Below, one piece after another: positions 9,698 to 18,205 of a DNA stretch of 64,000 nucleotides (positions are counted from its first letter, which is position 1; each line of letters starts with the position of its first letter). Below the pieces are notes generated by a model. The model was given only the letters and a program-made list of their open reading frames with translations, had not been told where the DNA came from and searched no databases. This DNA is from CADEEN01 sp963816315 (GTDB taxonomy: Bacteria > Pseudomonadota > Gammaproteobacteria > Burkholderiales > Burkholderiaceae_C): the NCBI GenBank assembly GCA_963816315.1, contig CAWFJZ010000044.1, positions 128,210-192,209 on the forward strand, given 5' to 3'. The translations under genes were made by a program, and so were the position numbers.

Positions 9698-10546
9698 CTA
9701 GCGAAACACCACCGTCTTGTGGCCGTTCAAGAGCACGCGCCGCTCGGCATGCCAGACCACCGCGCGGGCCAGCACCGCGCTCTCGCTGTCGCGGCCGATG
9801 GCGGTCAGCTGCTCCGGGCTCATCGCATGGTCGGCGCGAGCGATGTCCTGCTCGATGATCGGGCCTTCGTCGAGATCGCCGGTGACGTAGTGCGCGGTCG
9901 CGCCGATCAGCTTGACGCCGCGGTCGAAGGCCTGCTGGTACGGCCGCGCGCCCTTGAAGCTGGGCAGGAACGAGTGGTGGATGTTGATCGCGCGGCCCGA
10001 GAGCTCGCTGCACAGGCGCTCCGACAAGACCTGCATGTAGCGCGCCAGCACGACCAGCTCCGCGTTCTCCTGCGCCAGCACTTCGCGCAGCCGATCTTCG
10101 GCGCGCTCCTTGGTCGCGGCGGTGACCGGAATGTGGTGGAACGCAATGTCGTACGACGCTGCGAGTTGGTAGAAGTCGCGGTGGTTCGAGACGATGGCGC
10201 GGATGTCCACCGGCAGCAGTTGCGAGCGGTAGCGGAACAGCAGGTCGTTCAAGCAGTGGCCGAGCTTGCTGACCATGATCACCGTCGGCATGCGTGCGCT
10301 GGCGTTGTGCAGATCCCAGCGCATGTCGTAGCGGGCCGCCAGTGCGGTGAACGCTTCACGCAGCGGCGCGGGCGCGGGTGTCTGCACGTCGAAGCGCACG
10401 CGCATGAAGAACAGACCCGTGCTCGCATCGTTGAACTGCGCCGCCTCGGTGATGTTGGCGTCGTGCTCCACGAGCAAGCCGGTGACGGCATGCACGATGC
10501 CCACGCGGTCGGGGCAGGACAGGGTGACGATGAAGGATTCGGACAT
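9698..10546 (-). CDS. purU: Formyltetrahydrofolate deformylase
   Basis: Hydrolyses 10-formyltetrahydrofolate to formate and tetrahydrofolate, balancing one-carbon pools. 282 residues, full length. An N-terminal ACT-like regulatory domain (residues about 5-80, beginning VTLSCPDRVGIVHAVTG) precedes the formyltransferase-fold hydrolase domain from about 90. The active-site region is INIHHSFLPSFKGARPYQQA, followed by GATAHYVTGDLDEGPIIEQ, whose Asp is catalytic in the family. It lies on the opposite strand between soeB (convergent, 25 bases apart) and soeC (divergent), so it splits the soe genes. No functional link to sulfite is known; this may be an insertion or rearrangement. Confidence 0.94.
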   Translation of the reverse strand: MSESFIVTLSCPDRVGIVHAVTGLLVEHDANITEAAQFNDASTGLFFMRVRFDVQTPAPAPLREAFTALAARYDMRWDLHNASARMPTVIMVSKLGHCLNDLLFRYRSQLLPVDIRAIVSNHRDFYQLAASYDIAFHHIPVTAATKERAEDRLREVLAQENAELVVLARYMQVLSERLCSELSGRAINIHHSFLPSFKGARPYQQAFDRGVKLIGATAHYVTGDLDEGPIIEQDIARADHAMSPEQLTAIGRDSESAVLARAVVWHAERRVLLNGHKTVVFR

Positions 10547-10603
10547 GCAGGCGGCTTCAATGGCTGATCGACCCTATTTTGGGGGCACTAACATGCCGGG
10601 ATG

Positions 10604-10679
10604 AAACCACCCCCACGTCGCTGCGCTCCTGCCCCCCGAGGGGGCGGTCAGTGGCTTCGGGCGGCCGGGCGCCACTGAC
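10604..10679. repeat. Intergenic C/G-tract repeat, copy 1
   Basis: Shares the 16-mer TGCCCCCCGAGGGGGC (10630-10645) with copy 2 (58036-58051). The flanks are also similar: CCCCACG then CGCTGCGC upstream, and a GGGCGGCCGGGCGC / GGGAGCGGCCCGGCG block downstream. The CCCCC-GA-GGGGG core can form a hairpin. It fills most of the gap between divergent purU and soeC. Confidence 0.75.
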
Positions 10680-11618
10680 ATGCACCCACCCTGGTCGATG
10701 ATCTTCTTCACCACGCTGGCCGGTGCGGCGCAGGGCCTGATGCTGGTGCTCGTCGGCATCGATCTCGGCGCCAGCCTCGGCCACCTGACACCGGCGCCGC
10801 AGACGAGCTTTTATATCGTCGGTGCGGGGCTGGCGCTGCTGCTCGGCGCCATCGGCCTCGTCGCCGCGACCTTTCACCTCGGCCATCCGCTGCGCGCGTG
10901 GCGTTCGGCGGCAATGTGGCGCACCTCGTGGCTGTCGCGCGAGGTCATCGTGCTGCCGGCTTTCCTGTTCTGCGTGGCGGCGTGGGCGCTGTCGCACTGG
11001 TGGGGCCACGCGACCTTCGGCTGGGGCATCGGCGCGGCCGTGCTGGCGCTGTTGCTCTACCTGTGCACCGGCATGATCTACGCGGCGGTGAAGGCCATCC
11101 GCGAATGGGCGACGCCGCTGACGCCGTGGAACTACATGCTGCTCGGCATCGCCTCGGGTCTGATGCTGTGCACCGCGCTGGCCGCTGCGCTGGCGCCGCC
11201 GTACGCTGCCGACCTGGCGCTGGCCGCGTTGATCGCCACGCTCATCGGCGGTGTCTCGCGCGGTCTGACGCTGTGGCGCAACCTGACGCTGCCGCCGAAG
11301 ACAACCGTGCAGACGGCGCTGGGCATCCGCCACCCGCGCATCGTGCAAACCTCGCAAGGCATGACGGCCGGCAGCTTCGGCACGCGCGAGTTCTTTCATG
11401 GCCACACGCCGTGGCAGGTCATCGGCATGCGGCTGTGCGCGGTGGTCTTCGGCGTCATCGCGCCGGCGGCCGCGCTCGTCGTGCTCGGTGCGGGTATCAC
11501 GGCGGGCGTGGCGCTACTGCTGTTCATCGTGCAGTACTTCGGCCTGCTGGCCGAGCGCTGGTCTTTCTTCGCCGAAGGGCAGCATCCGCAGAATCTGTAC
11601 CAGCAGCGGATGGGGTAG
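10680..11618 (+). CDS. soeC: Sulfite dehydrogenase membrane anchor (DmsC/SoeC family)
   Basis: Integral membrane quinone-reducing anchor, 312 residues, with about eight hydrophobic helices starting near residue 5. It resembles DmsC/SoeC proteins; the family motif FHLGHPLRAWRS is at about 63-75 and SWLSREV at 82-88. It would anchor SoeAB to the inner membrane and hand sulfite-derived electrons to the quinone pool. It is separated from soeB by the reverse-strand purU and a repeat, so it must have its own promoter or depend on read-through. No frameshift was seen. Confidence 0.78.
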   Translation: MHPPWSMIFFTTLAGAAQGLMLVLVGIDLGASLGHLTPAPQTSFYIVGAGLALLLGAIGLVAATFHLGHPLRAWRSAAMWRTSWLSREVIVLPAFLFCVAAWALSHWWGHATFGWGIGAAVLALLLYLCTGMIYAAVKAIREWATPLTPWNYMLLGIASGLMLCTALAAALAPPYAADLALAALIATLIGGVSRGLTLWRNLTLPPKTTVQTALGIRHPRIVQTSQGMTAGSFGTREFFHGHTPWQVIGMRLCAVVFGVIAPAAALVVLGAGITAGVALLLFIVQYFGLLAERWSFFAEGQHPQNLYQQRMG

Positions 11619-11641
11619 GGCGGCAGGAGTCTCGGTCTGCG

Positions 11642-12308
11642 TCAAGCCGCTGGGAGACGCTCCAGAAAGCGCATCGCGCGTGCCGCGGCTTCTTCAAAAG
11701 TGGGCCGGTAGTTCAGCGCGTCGATGGCGTCGAACTGTGATCTCAACACGTCGCGACGTTCCGACAAGTTGCTCGATGAATGCCGCCCGATGACGGATGA
11801 GGAAGGGCGCAGCCGACCGCAAGGACACCGGTTCGCGTTCGATCACGAGCGACAAATCGAACAGATCGCGTGCGCTCAGTCTGTCTCCGCGGTGCCAGAG
11901 CTTCTTGGCGATGATCTCGGTCGCCGTTTCGACACGGACCGAGCGGCGCAAGAGGGACCAGGTTTCGAACGGCTCGGCGGTGAGGTTGGCCGCAGCCACG
12001 AAGTCGATCTCTCCTTCGGGGCGAATCAGCTTCACGAAGACCGCTGCTTCGACATAGTCCGACGAGATCTGCTCGGCCACGTCGCTGAGCCTTGGCGACA
12101 CATAGCCGAGGTACTGCGGATCCGGTACAAAGATGTCGATGTCCTTGCTGCGCCGGTGTTGGTAGCGCAGCATCAGAACGGTGCCGCCGCCGAAAGTCCA
12201 GAAAGGATCGCGGGCACCATGCCCGCCGATCTCGTCAACCAAGCGAAACGCGTGGCCGAGCAGTTCCTTCCAAGGCCCAGACGGCAGCCTGCGTGGCCGG
12301 CCGCTCAT
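11642..12308 (-). CDS. AbiEii-type nucleotidyltransferase toxin (one frameshift)
   Basis: Nucleotidyl transferase of the AbiEii/AbiGii family, the toxin half of a toxin-antitoxin or abortive-infection pair. The nucleotidyltransferase signature is GGGTVLMLRYQHRRSKDIDIF, with the GG..., then D-x-D metal-binding aspartates. A downstream family motif is KLWHRGDRLSARDLFDL. I start at ATG 12308 (MSGRPRRLP), 22 bases after the HTH gene's stop; upstream in-frame starts would overlap that gene. The reading shown by the raw sequence stops at 11694, but removing one base at about 11765 gives a better tail, ending RPTFEEAAARAMRFLERLP with TGA at 11642-11644. That makes about 221 residues. Confidence 0.75.
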
Positions 12309-12330
12309 GCTGAGCTCGATGCGCCGCGAG

Positions 12331-12852
12331 TCAAGCCCAGGCCCGTCGAGGTGAACGGAGTTCGTGCGCCCAGCGGACCACGTGCCCCCAGATGCGCTTC
12401 GGTGGAACGCCGCCTCGCCTGGCGGCTTCTTCAACGGCCGAGATCACCAGCGGCAGTGGCGTCTCGTCCAAGAAAGTCGATACGTGGGGCACCAACGCCG
12501 CGGGTACGTTGCCGGTGACGAGGGCTTTGGCCAACTCAGATGCGCCGAGTTGCGCCTTGTAGCTCACGCCGGCCGTGCGGCTTGCCATCAGCAGACCATT
12601 GCGAGGGGGCGAGAGCGTGCCGGCCTCGAACCGCAGCCCAACCAAGTCCATCAGCGTTGCGAGCTTGGCGACGCCGAGATCGACAAGGACGCCGGTTTCT
12701 AGTTGGTTGATCGTGGCGCGCGACAAGCCTGCCAAGCGCGCAAGACGTTCCTGCGAGAGGCCCAGCGCCTCTCGCCGCTCGCGCACGAGTTGACCGACTT
12801 CGCGCAGGTTCAATCTGAAGGGGCTCGCTTCGGATGGCACATCAACTGTCAA
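12331..12852 (-). CDS. XRE-family HTH protein, probable antitoxin/repressor of the AbiEii pair
   Basis: 173 residues (169 if the GTG at 12840 is used). The N-terminal helix-turn-helix covers residues about 15-70 (LVRERREALGLSQERLARL, then GLSRATINQLETG). The C-terminal half (about 85-170) is not a domain I can name. It lies directly upstream of the nucleotidyltransferase on the same strand, as antitoxins usually do. An 18-bp imperfect palindrome overlaps its TTG start (12852), which argues for the downstream GTG and for self-repression. HTH plus AbiEii partner is a known type IV-like arrangement; neutralisation here is inferred, not shown. Confidence 0.7.
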   Translation of the reverse strand: MTVDVPSEASPFRLNLREVGQLVRERREALGLSQERLARLAGLSRATINQLETGVLVDLGVAKLATLMDLVGLRFEAGTLSPPRNGLLMASRTAGVSYKAQLGASELAKALVTGNVPAALVPHVSTFLDETPLPLVISAVEEAARRGGVPPKRIWGHVVRWAHELRSPRRAWA

Positions 12853-12864
12853 ATATACTCGACA
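12847..12864. promoter_or_regulatory. Candidate operator of the HTH/toxin operon
   Basis: TGTCAAATATACTCGACA is an imperfect palindrome (14 of 18 positions symmetric) with an AT-rich centre that includes a TATATT -10-like hexamer on the minus strand. It is the most AT-rich spot for a long way and sits at the 5' end of the HTH gene, as expected for an autorepressor site. Confidence 0.45.
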
Positions 12865-12894
12865 AATGCGAACCGCGCCACGGTCTGGTCCGGT

Positions 12895-13499
12895 TCAAAT
12901 GCGATGGGTGTCTGCCTTCACCGCGTCGCGAAGAAACTCGTCGAGATCGGCGGCGCTTTGCTTGCGTGCCGTCTTGGGCGCGTGGGCTTGCGCTGCTTCC
13001 AGCTCGGCGAGGACGAACGCGTGAATGCCTTCCCAGCGCGGGCTCGTCGCGCCTTCGCCATCGACACATAGTGGTAGTACGCGCGCTCGAACGGCAGGTG
13101 TTGCTCGGCCAACTGCCGCAGGCGCGGCGCGAGGCGATCGTCGTGCAGGTATTGAATCGGCGAGCGCAGCCACTCCAGCAGCACCGGGTTCGACGCGCGC
13201 AGCAACTTCAACGCCTTGCGCAAATCCCAGCCGTTGACGTTGAGCTCGCCGCTGATCGGCTGCTCGATGACATCGCGGCCGGGCTCCACGGTCAGGTACC
13301 AATCGAGCCGGTTCACATAGACGAAGCGCACGTCGTAGTCGCTGTCGGGCGAGGCGAAGCCCCAGCCGCGGCTGCCGGACTCGCAGGCGAAGAGCACGTT
13401 GACGTTGTGCTGCGCCTCGATGTTGAGCACGCAGTCCAGGATCGTTGCGCGCATCGTCTCGCTGACCGGGTGTTCGCTGAGGATGGCGGTGGTCACCAT
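12895..13499 (-). pseudogene. YcgL-type nucleotidyltransferase, internally deleted
   Basis: The N-terminal two thirds match the predicted nucleotidyltransferase family COG3541/YcgL: FACESGSRGWGFASPDSDYD with the GSRxxG...D-Y-D site, then NGWDLRKALKLLRASNP and PFERAYYHYVSMAK. After MAK the frame is lost. The C-terminal end is recognisable in another frame (PRWEGIHAFVLAELEAAQA to DLDEFLRDAVKADTHRI, stop at 12895). The middle that normally carries the KKYFYVLRP segment is absent, so about 80-90 residues are missing, not just one base. I therefore call it a decayed gene, unlike the frameshifted housekeeping genes here. Confidence 0.6.
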
Positions 13500-13671
13500 G
13501 AATCACATTCTGGCGGCAACTGTCACGCGCGATGACGTGATGCCGGGCTCGACGGCAAAGCGCACAGGCAGGAAGCGCTCGATGGTGCCGATGCTGGTCG
13601 TCGAGTGATCGGTGATCTCGGTGCAGGTGAACGATGCTGCGCCGCCTCGCGAAGCGCACCGTGACCGGTGC
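13500..13671. other. Gap with coding-like remnant
   Basis: 172 bases between the yehW stop and the YcgL remnant. On the minus strand a frame reading ITDHSTTSIGTIERFLPVRF and ending at a TGA near 13500 has the codon usage of a real gene (high GC in third positions) but no start in frame. A neighbouring frame just upstream reads VRFARRRSIVHLH. It may be a short gene with an indel or the tail of a lost gene; I do not recognise the family. Confidence 0.3.
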
Positions 13672-14421
13672 TCACCCCGGAGCCCGCCAACGCCCGAGCT
13701 TTTGGCCGAGCCGGTCGAACGCCAGATCGGCGACGACGGCCAGCAGACCGACGACCAGCGCGCCCTGGATCACATACGCCGTGTTGAAGCCCGACAGGCC
13801 GACGATGATCGGCGAGCCGAGGGTCTTGGCGCCGACGGTCGAAGCCACGGCGGCCGTGCCGATGTTGATGATCACCGAGCTGCGCACGCCGGCCAGCAGC
13901 ACCGGCAGCGCCAGCGGCAACTCGACGCGCGCCAGGCGCTGCGTGCGGCGCAGGCCGAGGCCATCGGCGACTTCGATCACGCCGCGCGGCACCGACTCGA
14001 TGCCGGCGATCGTCGCGCGCACGATCGGCAGCAGGCCATACAGTGCCAGCGCGATCAGTGCCGGCAGCGCGCCGAAGCCGATCAGCGGCACCGCGATCGC
14101 CAGCACGGCCACCGGCGGGATGGTCTGCGCGATCGCCACCAGCGTCTCGACCAGCGGCCGGAACTCGCGGCCGGCGTCGCGCGTGACGAAGATTCCTGCG
14201 GCCACGCCGGCCGCGAGCGACAGCGCGCTCGACGCGCCGACGATCGCCAGGTGCGAGCCGAGCAGCGCAACGAAACTGTCCTGTTCGTACAGCGGCCGGT
14301 CGAGCGCCGGGAACATCGCCGCGAACAGCGGCCGCAGCAGCGGCATGCCGAGCACCAGCATGAGCAGCGCGGCGAGCAGCCAGGGCAGCGGGTCGCGCAG
14401 CAGCGATGCGAGCGCCTTCAT
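13672..14421 (-). CDS. yehW: Osmoprotectant ABC transporter permease
   Basis: Inner-membrane permease, 249 residues, of the glycine-betaine/choline/proline type (OpuC/YehW, OsmU system). Several hydrophobic helices are evident. The conserved permease segment AIAQTIPPVAVLAIAVPLI and the EAA-like region GLGLRRTQRLARVELPLALP are present. I start at ATG 14421 (MKALASLL); an upstream start would overlap yehX. It is the last gene of the four-gene importer and follows yehX by 4 bases. Confidence 0.85.
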   Translation of the reverse strand: MKALASLLRDPLPWLLAALLMLVLGMPLLRPLFAAMFPALDRPLYEQDSFVALLGSHLAIVGASSALSLAAGVAAGIFVTRDAGREFRPLVETLVAIAQTIPPVAVLAIAVPLIGFGALPALIALALYGLLPIVRATIAGIESVPRGVIEVADGLGLRRTQRLARVELPLALPVLLAGVRSSVIINIGTAAVASTVGAKTLGSPIIVGLSGFNTAYVIQGALVVGLLAVVADLAFDRLGQKLGRWRAPG

Positions 14422-14425
14422 GCCG

Positions 14426-15363
14426 TCACGGCGAACGCGGCAACAGCAGGTCGGCGAAATGGATCGCGCCGAGTGCACGGCCCGACGCATCGACCACCGG
14501 CAGCCGATCGGCGCGGCGCAGCACGAACTGCGACAGCGCGTCGCGCAAGCTCATCGCCGCGGCGACCGGCTCGCCCTCGGCCGGCTTCACCGGCGCGCAC
14601 ACGTTCGCCGACGCGGTGCAGCGCCAACAGGCGCAGGCCGAGCTCGGTGCGGCCGAAGAACTCGCGCACGAAATCATTGGCCGGTTGTTCAAGCAGTTGT
14701 GCCGGCGGCCCGTCCTGCACGACGCGGCCGCGGTCGAGCAGCACGATGCGCGTGGCCAGGCGCAGCGCCTCTTCGATGTCGTGCGTCACCAGCACGATCG
14801 TCTTGCCCGAGCCTTGATGGATGCGCGCCATCTCCTGCTGCAGGGCGGCGCGCGTGATCGGGTCGAGCGCGCCGAAGGGCTCGTCCATCAGCAGCAGCTC
14901 GGGGTCGGCGGCCAGCGCGCGCGCCACGCCGACGCGCTGCTGCTGGCCGCCGGACAACTGGCTCGGATAGCGCTTGCGGTACTGCGCCGGGTCGAGGTCG
15001 AGCAGGCGTCAGCAACTCATCGACACGCGCGTCGATGCGGTCTCGCGGCCAGCCGAGCAGCTCCGGCACGGCGGCGATGTTGCGCGCCACGTTCCAGTGC
15101 GGAAACAGGCCGATCGACTGGATCGCGTAGCCCATGCGGCGGCGCAGGTCTTCGGGCTTGAACGAACGGATCTCCTGGCCGGCGAAGACGATGCGGCCGC
15201 GGTCGTGCTCGACCATGCGGTTGATCATCTTCAGCAGCGTCGATTTGCCCGAGCCCGAAGCGCCGACGAGAACGACGAACTCGCCGCGCGCGATGGCGAG
15301 CGACACGTCATCGACGGCGCGCGTGGCGCCGAACGACTTGCCGACGCCGTGCAGCTCGATCAC
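14426..15363 (-). CDS. yehX: Osmoprotectant ABC transporter ATPase with CBS-type tail (two frameshifts)
   Basis: ATPase of the osmoprotectant importer, about 311 residues when repaired. Walker A is GASGSGKSTLLKMINRMV, the signature is LSGGQQQRVGVARAL and Walker B is LLMDEPFGALDPITR, typical of OpuCA/YehX. The C-terminal part has a single CBS-like segment, LRDALSQFVLRRADRLPVVD. An extra base at about 15008 breaks the frame before the signature, and a second at about 14610 breaks it before the CBS part. It starts at GTG 15363, overlapping the yehY stop as GTGA. Confidence 0.85.
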
Positions 15364-16503
15364 CGCGCCTGCCTTTGCACCACGGCGCCAAGCAAGGCAA
15401 GCGCGGCGTCAGCAGCCATCGCGAGTGCCAGCACCGGCAGCACGCCCAGCAGCACCAGATCGAGCGCGCTGCTCGACAGGCCCTGGAAGACGAGCGCGCC
15501 GAATCCGCCGGCACCGATCAACGCCGCCACGACCGCCAGGCCCATGACCTGCACGGTGGTCACGCGCAGCCCCGACAGCAGGACAGGCAGCGCCAGCGGC
15601 ACGCGCACGCGCCAGAACGTCTGACGCCGCGTCATGCCGATGCCGGTGGCGGCTTCGACCGCCGACGCCGGCACCTGCGCCAACCCCGACGCCGTGCCGT
15701 GCACGATCGGCAGCAGCGCGTACAGCGTCAGCGCGATCGCCGCCGGCAGCAGGCCGATGCCCTTCAGGCCCAGCGCCGGCACCCACTCGGCCAGCGCGCC
15801 GAGCGGTGCGATCAGCAGCGCGAAGAGCGCGATCGACGGCACCGTCTGGATGATGTTGAGCACGGCGAACAACGGTCCGGACAACGCCTTGCTGCGCGCC
15901 GCGGCCACGCCCAGCGGCACGCCGATCGCCAGCGCCGGCAGCAGCGCACTGAGCACGATCTGCAGGTGGCGCTGGCCGGCGGCGTTGAAAACCTCTTGCC
16001 GGTTCACGTACTCCTTGTGCAGCGACAGCGCATCGAGCGCGCCGCTGGCCAGCAGCAGCAACGCCGGCAACAGCAACGCCAGCAGCGCCAGCGTTCGCCG
16101 CGCCGGCGACAGGCCCAGGCGCTGCACGGCATCGGCCGCTGCGAGCCAGCACAGCAGCGCCAACACCCAGAAGCCGCCGCCGAGCGAGACGCGCGCCAGC
16201 GGCGACAGCGCGCTCGACTGTTGCGTTGCCTCGCTGCCGGCCAGCCACAGCAGCCCAGTCAGCAGCAGCGCGGCAGCGACGGCGACGGCGCCGTGCAGCC
16301 AGCGCGCGGGCGGCATGAAGGCCGCCAGCAGCACGAGCGCCGCGGGCAGCGCCAGCGGCATGCCGGCCCGCGCTCATCAGACCGTACAACGGCACGCCGT
16401 TGCCCGACACCAGCCGGTTCGGCGCGACGCTGACGAACGACATGGCGAACGCTGCGGCGAACGCCGCCAGCATGATCGCCAGCAGCACGCGGTTGTGAAC
16501 CAC
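15360..16503 (-). CDS. yehY: Osmoprotectant ABC transporter permease, large (one frameshift)
   Basis: The larger permease, about 380 residues, of the YehZYXW/OsmU importer. The N terminus MVHNRVLLAIMLAAF leads into SVAPNRLVSGNGVPLYGL, a YehY hallmark, followed by several extra helices and then the C-terminal permease domain (NIIQTVPSIALFALLIAPLG; VRVPLALPVLLSGLR). An extra G at about 16370 separates the N-terminal 45 residues from the rest. It starts at GTG 16503, 46 bases after the yehZ stop. Confidence 0.85.
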
Positions 16504-16549
16504 CGGCGTGCGCTGCAGTCATCGCCAGCGCCAGCGCTCGGCGGCGCGC

Positions 16550-17474
16550 TCACTTCAGCAAACCCGTCGCCTTGAGATGCGCCGCCGCCACCTTCTTCGC
16601 ATCCTGCCCTTCGAGCGCGATCTGCGCGTTCAGGCGTTGCAGCGTCGCGGTGTCGAGCGTCTTGAACAGCGGCGCGAGCAGGGCTTCGATCTTCGGCTGC
16701 TTGGCGAGCACATCGGCACGCACGACAGGCGCGGGGGCATACACCGGCTGCACGCCTTTCGTATCGTCCAGGACGACGAGGCCGAGCGCGGCCAGCGGGC
16801 CGTCGGTGCCGTAGGCCATCGCGGCGTTGACGCCCGAGGTCTGCTCGGCCGCGGCCTTGATCGTTGCCGCGGTGTCGCCGCCGGCGAGCAGCAGCAACTG
16901 GTCTTGCGTCAGCTTGAAACCGTAGGCCGATTGAAACGCGGGCAGGGCATCGGGCCGCTCGGCGAACTCGGCCGACGCGGCCAGCTTGACCTTGCCGCCG
17001 CCGGCCACCCATTGGCCGAAGTCGGCGAGCGACTTCAACTTCTGCGCGGCAGCAACGTCTTTGCGAATCGCGATCGCCCAGGTGTTGTTGGCCGGCGCCG
17101 GCGCCAACCAGACCAGCTTGTTCTTCTCAGCGTCGAGTTGCTTGATGCGCTGATAGCCGGCATCGAGTTGCTTCCACGCCGGGTTCTTCTCATCGGCGTG
17201 AAAGAACGCGCCGTTGCCGGTGTACTCGGGGTAGAGATCGATCTCACCGGCCACCAGCGCGCCGCGAACGATCTTGGTGTTGCCGAGCTGCAGCTTGTTC
17301 TCGGTCTTCACGCCGCCGGCTTCGAGCACCTGCACGATCAGGTTGCCGAGCAACGCGCCTTCGGTGTCGATCTTCGAGCCGACGCGCACCGCTTGCGCCT
17401 GCACCGCGCCGGCGAAGAACAGCAGCGCCAGCAGGGCGCTGCAAACGGCCGCGCCAGAAAGTCATTGAGCTCAT
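16550..17474 (-). CDS. yehZ: Osmoprotectant ABC transporter substrate-binding protein (one frameshift)
   Basis: Periplasmic binding protein of the OpuAC/YehZ (OsmF) family that presents glycine betaine-like solutes. About 307 residues. The mature protein begins around QAQAVRVGSKIDTEG and includes GALVAGEIDLYPEYTGNG, the typical ligand-binding stretch of this family. The signal peptide MSSMTFWRGRLQ...LLALLFFAGAVQAQA is in a different frame because of an extra base in the GGG at about 17433-17435. ATG 17474 is chosen because GGAGG lies 7 bases upstream. Confidence 0.85.
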
Positions 17475-17515
17475 CGAAAGCCTCCATCGTTGAACGAGCA
17501 AGGGCGATAGTAGTT

Positions 17516-18199
17516 TCAACAGCGCTCGTAGGTGATCAGCCGGCCTTTGTAGGACAGCGCATCGAGCCGCTCTTCGCTGCGACTATTGAAACCTTCCGTT
17601 GCCATCTGGCGATGGAAGGCGGCGCGGTTGCCGCGGTCCGGATCGACGATCCAGACCTGCGAGCGCGTACTGGCGTGCCGGCCGATGAACGATGCCAGGC
17701 CGCCAGTGGCATCGCGCTCGTAGAGCAGGTCGCTGCCGATGATGAGGTCGTAGCGGCCGCGCACCACGCTGCCGCAGTGCGCCGCTGCGCGCGCGCGATC
17801 GCGCAGCGGCACGTTCCACTGGCCATGGCGGTAACTCATCGGCGCCAAGCCGTTCAATCGCAGGTTGGCGCGCAGAAAACGCGACGCCAGCGGATGGCAG
17901 TCGCTGGCCGTGATGTCGGCGCCGCGGCGGTGCGCCACCAGGCTCGGCAAGGCCAGGCCGCAGCCGATTTCGAGGATGCGTTCGCCGTCGAGCACGTCGC
18001 GCTGCGCTAGACGCGCCGCCAGTGCCATGCCCGAGAGCCACGCCATGCCGAACAAGGGCCACGAGGCGGAAGAGATGCCGATGCGCTCGGCGTGACCGCG
18101 TGGATCGTGAAACTGCTGGCGGTCGATCAGCGAGCGGATCAGCAGATCCTCAACGCCGTTGATGGCGACGTGCGTTTGGTGGGTTTGGTAGCCGAGCAC
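17516..18199 (-). CDS. Class I SAM-dependent methyltransferase, lysine-methyltransferase-like
   Basis: 227 residues. Motif I is ILEIGCGLALPSLVAHRRGA (residues about 76-95) with an acidic motif II in ITASDCHP, and YDLIIGSDLLYE resembles the post-II motif of the METTL21/nicotinamide N-methyltransferase group. The substrate is unknown. It starts at GTG 18199, 6 bases after the AraC regulator stop, and ends 41 bases before yehZ, so it probably lies in one transcript between the OsmC/AraC genes and the osmoprotectant importer. Confidence 0.75.
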   Translation of the reverse strand: MLGYQTHQTHVAINGVEDLLIRSLIDRQQFHDPRGHAERIGISSASWPLFGMAWLSGMALAARLAQRDVLDGERILEIGCGLALPSLVAHRRGADITASDCHPLASRFLRANLRLNGLAPMSYRHGQWNVPLRDRARAAAHCGSVVRGRYDLIIGSDLLYERDATGGLASFIGRHASTRSQVWIVDPDRGNRAAFHRQMATEGFNSRSEERLDALSYKGRLITYERC

Positions 18200-18205
18200 T
18201 CAGGC

